Positions 14,687-16,654 of a stretch of 16,654 nucleotides of DNA are shown one piece after another; positions within the stretch are counted from its first letter, which is position 1, and each line of letters opens with the position of its first letter. Both the position numbers and the translations under genes were made by a program. This stretch comes from SZUA-181 sp964601765 (GTDB lineage Bacteria > Pseudomonadota > Zetaproteobacteria > Mariprofundales > Mariprofundaceae), in assembly GCA_964601765.1 (NCBI GenBank), contig CAZROR010000034.1, forward strand, positions 1 to 16,654, in the 5' to 3' direction. The notes under the pieces were generated by a model. The model searched no databases, was not told the DNA's origin, and worked only from the letters and a program-made list of their open reading frames with translations.

Positions 14687-15489
14687 CCGGAACAATAGAA
14701 CGTGCCCCGGCCGGCGAGCACCATACGCCGGATCACGCTACCACAGCGCATGCACACTTTCCCCGCCCGACCATAGACCTGAAATGAAAAGGCAAAATAG
14801 CCCGGCCGACCATCAACCCGAACAAAGTCGTCAATAGTACTTCCACCTGCCATGATGGCCTCACGCAACACACCCTTTACATGGGCTGCAAGAACATGCA
14901 GGCGCTTTGCGCTGATACGACGCGCTTGCCTGGCCGGATGAATGCCGGCCCGGAACAGCGCCTCGGCGGCATAGATGTTGCCAATTCCCACCACAGTATG
15001 CGCATCCATCAGTACATGCTTGATCGACGCCTTCCGCTGAGCGCACCGCGCATGGAGATAGGCGCCATCGAAGGCACCGGACAGAGGTTCCACACCCAGC
15101 TGACTAAACCATGGATGCTGTTGCCAGGCTGCAGCATGCATCAGGCCCACATAGCCAAATTTGCGCACATCCCGGTACCGCAGGCTCCTGCCACCGGTAA
15201 AGTCGATGCAGACGTGCTCATGCCTGGCATGTGGCGCATCGCCAGCGAGCACATGAAGCTGGCCCGTCATGCCCAGGTGCCAGACGAGTAATACATCCTT
15301 ATCAAAGTGGAATAACAGATACTTGGCCCGCCGTGTGATCCGTTCACAGGCAAGCCCCACCAGCACATTCATATCCGGCAGCGCGTACCGCAATGAAGGG
15401 ACCGCACGATGCACGGCCTGCACCCACCTGCCTTCAAGCAGCGGGCCCAGACCACGCTTAACCACCTCCACTTCGGGTAATTCAGGCAT
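14674..15489 (-). CDS. mutM: Formamidopyrimidine-DNA glycosylase (Fpg/MutM)
   Basis: Excises 8-oxoguanine and formamidopyrimidines and nicks the DNA. 271 residues from the ATG at 15489, which restores the invariant MPELPEVE start, where Pro2 is the nucleophile and Glu3 catalytic; GGAG lies seven bases upstream. An in-frame ATG two codons earlier would bury the catalytic Pro and is unlikely. The WHLGMTGQL core and the helix-two-turns-helix region (VGIGNIYAAEALFRAGI) are present. The C-terminal zinc finger is complete, with Cys at about 246, 249, 266 and 269 (CMRC and CSGC). Its position ahead of argS, 53 bases upstream, suggests partial co-transcription. Confidence 0.97.
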   Translation of the reverse strand: MPELPEVEVVKRGLGPLLEGRWVQAVHRAVPSLRYALPDMNVLVGLACERITRRAKYLLFHFDKDVLLVWHLGMTGQLHVLAGDAPHARHEHVCIDFTGGRSLRYRDVRKFGYVGLMHAAAWQQHPWFSQLGVEPLSGAFDGAYLHARCAQRKASIKHVLMDAHTVVGIGNIYAAEALFRAGIHPARQARRISAKRLHVLAAHVKGVLREAIMAGGSTIDDFVRVDGRPGYFAFSFQVYGRAGKVCMRCGSVIRRMVLAGRGTFYCSGCQH

Positions 15490-15566
15490 CCTCATTCTCC
15501 GGTTTACAAGCTGGTCGCAGCCAGGGCATCATGCCTTTTTACATCAGGGCAACAAGGAGCTATCTC

Positions 15567-15860
15567 ATGCACGTCACGCTCGTACATGTTCATGTCAAAC
15601 CCGAATGTGTGGATGCCTTCATCGAGGCCACGCGCGCCAATCACGAGGCCTCCGTTCGGGAGCCCGGCAACCGGCGTTTTGACGTCCTGCAGTCTGCCGA
15701 CGACCCCTGCCGTTTTGTGCTGTACGAGGCCTATGTCTCGGCCGAAGATGCGGCGGCACATAAACAGACCGCGCACTATCAGACATGGCGCGATACTGTT
15801 GCGGACATGATGGCCAAACCACGGAAAGGGGAGCCGTACCACGGCCTGCTACCTGACTAA
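15567..15860 (+). CDS. LsrG/YgiN-type antibiotic-biosynthesis-monooxygenase-fold protein
   Basis: 97 residues from the ATG at 15567, which has AAGGAG upstream; the frame opens earlier but lacks a ribosome site. Single ABM (dimeric ferredoxin-like) domain. The pattern HVTLVHVHVKPECVDAFIEA, then NHEASVREPGNRRFDVLQ, then FVLYEAYV, then HYQTW follows LsrG closely, including the terminal GLLP. LsrG isomerises a phosphorylated autoinducer-2 derivative, and YgiN-type relatives are quinol monooxygenases. No lsr genes are in the window, so the substrate is open and I give no symbol. Its stop overlaps the next start (TAATG), so it is coupled to the metallopeptidase gene. Confidence 0.88.
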   Translation: MHVTLVHVHVKPECVDAFIEATRANHEASVREPGNRRFDVLQSADDPCRFVLYEAYVSAEDAAAHKQTAHYQTWRDTVADMMAKPRKGEPYHGLLPD

Positions 15861-16567
15861 TGCCCCCATTCCAATATACGCTTGTCCGCAGTTCCAGGCG
15901 AACAATCGGCATCCGCGTCACGGCTGAAGGCGCGGTGGTTGTCGCCGCGCCTTCAGACCTGCCACACGCATACATTGAGCAGGTCGTACGGAGTAAAACC
16001 GCGTGGGTTCGCGACCGGCTGAACCATTACAGCGAAATGCGCACGCAAGGTGGACCAAAGACGTATCAGAATGGAGAGCCTCTCAGCTATCTGGGCCGCA
16101 AACTGCGGCTGCGCCTGATTGAGGGAGAAGCCGGTGCTGCCCGCCTGCACCGGGGAAGCATCCACGTGCCGGTGCCCGACAGCCTGACAGCGAAAGACAG
16201 GAGACAACACATCATTTGGCAGCTGACCACATGGTACCAGACCCGGGCGCTGTGCCATCTGCAACGGCAAAGCGCATGCTTCGCCGGAAAGCTAGGCGTA
16301 CGCCCTGCTCTCGTGGGGATCAAAAGCTATCGAAGCCACTGGGGAAGCTGCCATGCCGATGGGCGTATTTATTTCAACTGGCGCATCATTCTGGCACCAC
16401 CACGGGTTGTCCGTTATGTGGTTGTACACGAGCTCTGCCACCTCATCCATCACAATCACTCCCACGCATTTTGGGCGCAGGTGGAGACAGCCCTGTCGGA
16501 TTTCCGCAAGGCCAGAGACTGGCTGCGGGTGAATGGCTTCATGCTCCACATGGCATCCCCCGCCTGA
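15860..16567 (+). CDS. YgjP-type (DUF45/SprT-like) zinc metallopeptidase
   Basis: 235 residues. The zinc site is HELCH at 190-194 with Glu191 as general base, followed by NHSHAFW, where His200 is the likely third ligand, the layout of the YgjP/DUF45 family. Upstream, SHWGSCHADGRIYFNWRI (159-176) is the other family hallmark. Function in the family is poorly known; it is cytoplasmic, with no signal peptide here. The ATG shares its A with the stop of the LsrG-like gene, so translation is coupled. ACGCC-GAA-GGCGT after the stop is a short hairpin without a T run and I do not call a terminator. Confidence 0.9.
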   Translation: MPPFQYTLVRSSRRTIGIRVTAEGAVVVAAPSDLPHAYIEQVVRSKTAWVRDRLNHYSEMRTQGGPKTYQNGEPLSYLGRKLRLRLIEGEAGAARLHRGSIHVPVPDSLTAKDRRQHIIWQLTTWYQTRALCHLQRQSACFAGKLGVRPALVGIKSYRSHWGSCHADGRIYFNWRIILAPPRVVRYVVVHELCHLIHHNHSHAFWAQVETALSDFRKARDWLRVNGFMLHMASPA

Positions 16568-16604
16568 GGAGACGCCGAAGGCGTGCGCACAGGGCTGCAA
16601 ATGT

Positions 16605-16632
16605 TTGACTTGAAACGAGGCCCGCTTATACT
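16605..16632 (+). promoter_or_regulatory. Near-consensus sigma-70 promoter for a gene beyond the right edge
   Basis: TTGACT (16605-16610), 16-bp spacing, TATACT (16627-16632), then GCGCCGCC as a GC-rich discriminator. The discriminator is the type seen at stringently controlled stable-RNA and ribosomal-protein promoters. The downstream gene lies outside the window. Confidence 0.65.
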
Positions 16633-16654
16633 GCGCCGCCTTTCGATTCAAACG

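Noticed and set aside
16571..16583. Small hairpin ACGCC-GAA-GGCGT after the metallopeptidase gene
   Set aside because: Five-base stem without a T run; not enough for an intrinsic terminator.
1..16654. CRISPR arrays, tRNA or rRNA genes, complete insertion sequences
   Set aside because: No regularly spaced repeats, no cloverleaf or rRNA signatures and no transposase gene were seen.

Overview
The window is a GC-rich proteobacterial chromosome segment. Gene content (sixA, ppk1, lysC, exbBD, comEC, ribD, def, an AmgK-like kinase, an FtsN-like SPOR protein, argS, mutM) and the protein sequences point to Gammaproteobacteria or a close relative such as Acidithiobacillia. This assignment is an inference from gene families; I see no rRNA, tRNA or CRISPR that would settle it.

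Left part (1-4320) is the unusual region. A 252-bp sequence occurs twice in inverted orientation (36-560 and 4068-4319). Each copy carries a complete miniature gene: a perfect Shine-Dalgarno sequence, a 32-codon ORF for a hydrophobic, signal-peptide-like peptide, and a strong hairpin terminator. The repeats bracket the sixA-ppk1 pair (minus strand) and a divergent gene for a degenerate response-regulator-receiver-like protein whose 3' end runs into the second repeat. Two copies of a ~271-bp non-coding, MITE-like element (GGGCCTGTTCACAC ends) are also present. One is inserted inside the left repeat, and the right repeat preserves the matching empty site, showing a TA target duplication. The other is wedged between ppk1 and sixA, supplying the last base of the ppk1 stop codon and the DNA immediately 5' of sixA. 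The ppk1 / receiver-like divergent promoter region holds TGTCA-type repeats that may be Pho boxes.

Middle part (4368-10189) is a minus-strand, tightly packed run: ribD, comEC, exbB, exbD, lysC. It spans riboflavin synthesis, DNA uptake, proton-driven energy transduction and aspartate-family amino-acid synthesis. The exbB/exbD and exbD/lysC junctions are TGATG overlaps. The right copy of the miniature peptide gene lies downstream in the same direction and its hairpin may end this operon.

Right part (10310-16654): a small plus-strand gene for a Rho-N/SAP-like, Cys-rich protein faces a minus-strand housekeeping run (mutM, argS, SPOR protein, AmgK-like kinase, def), the two sides sharing an intrinsic terminator. 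Divergent from mutM are two overlapping plus-strand genes, an LsrG/YgiN-type monooxygenase-fold protein and a YgjP-type zinc metallopeptidase. A near-consensus sigma-70 promoter at the right edge drives a gene outside the window.
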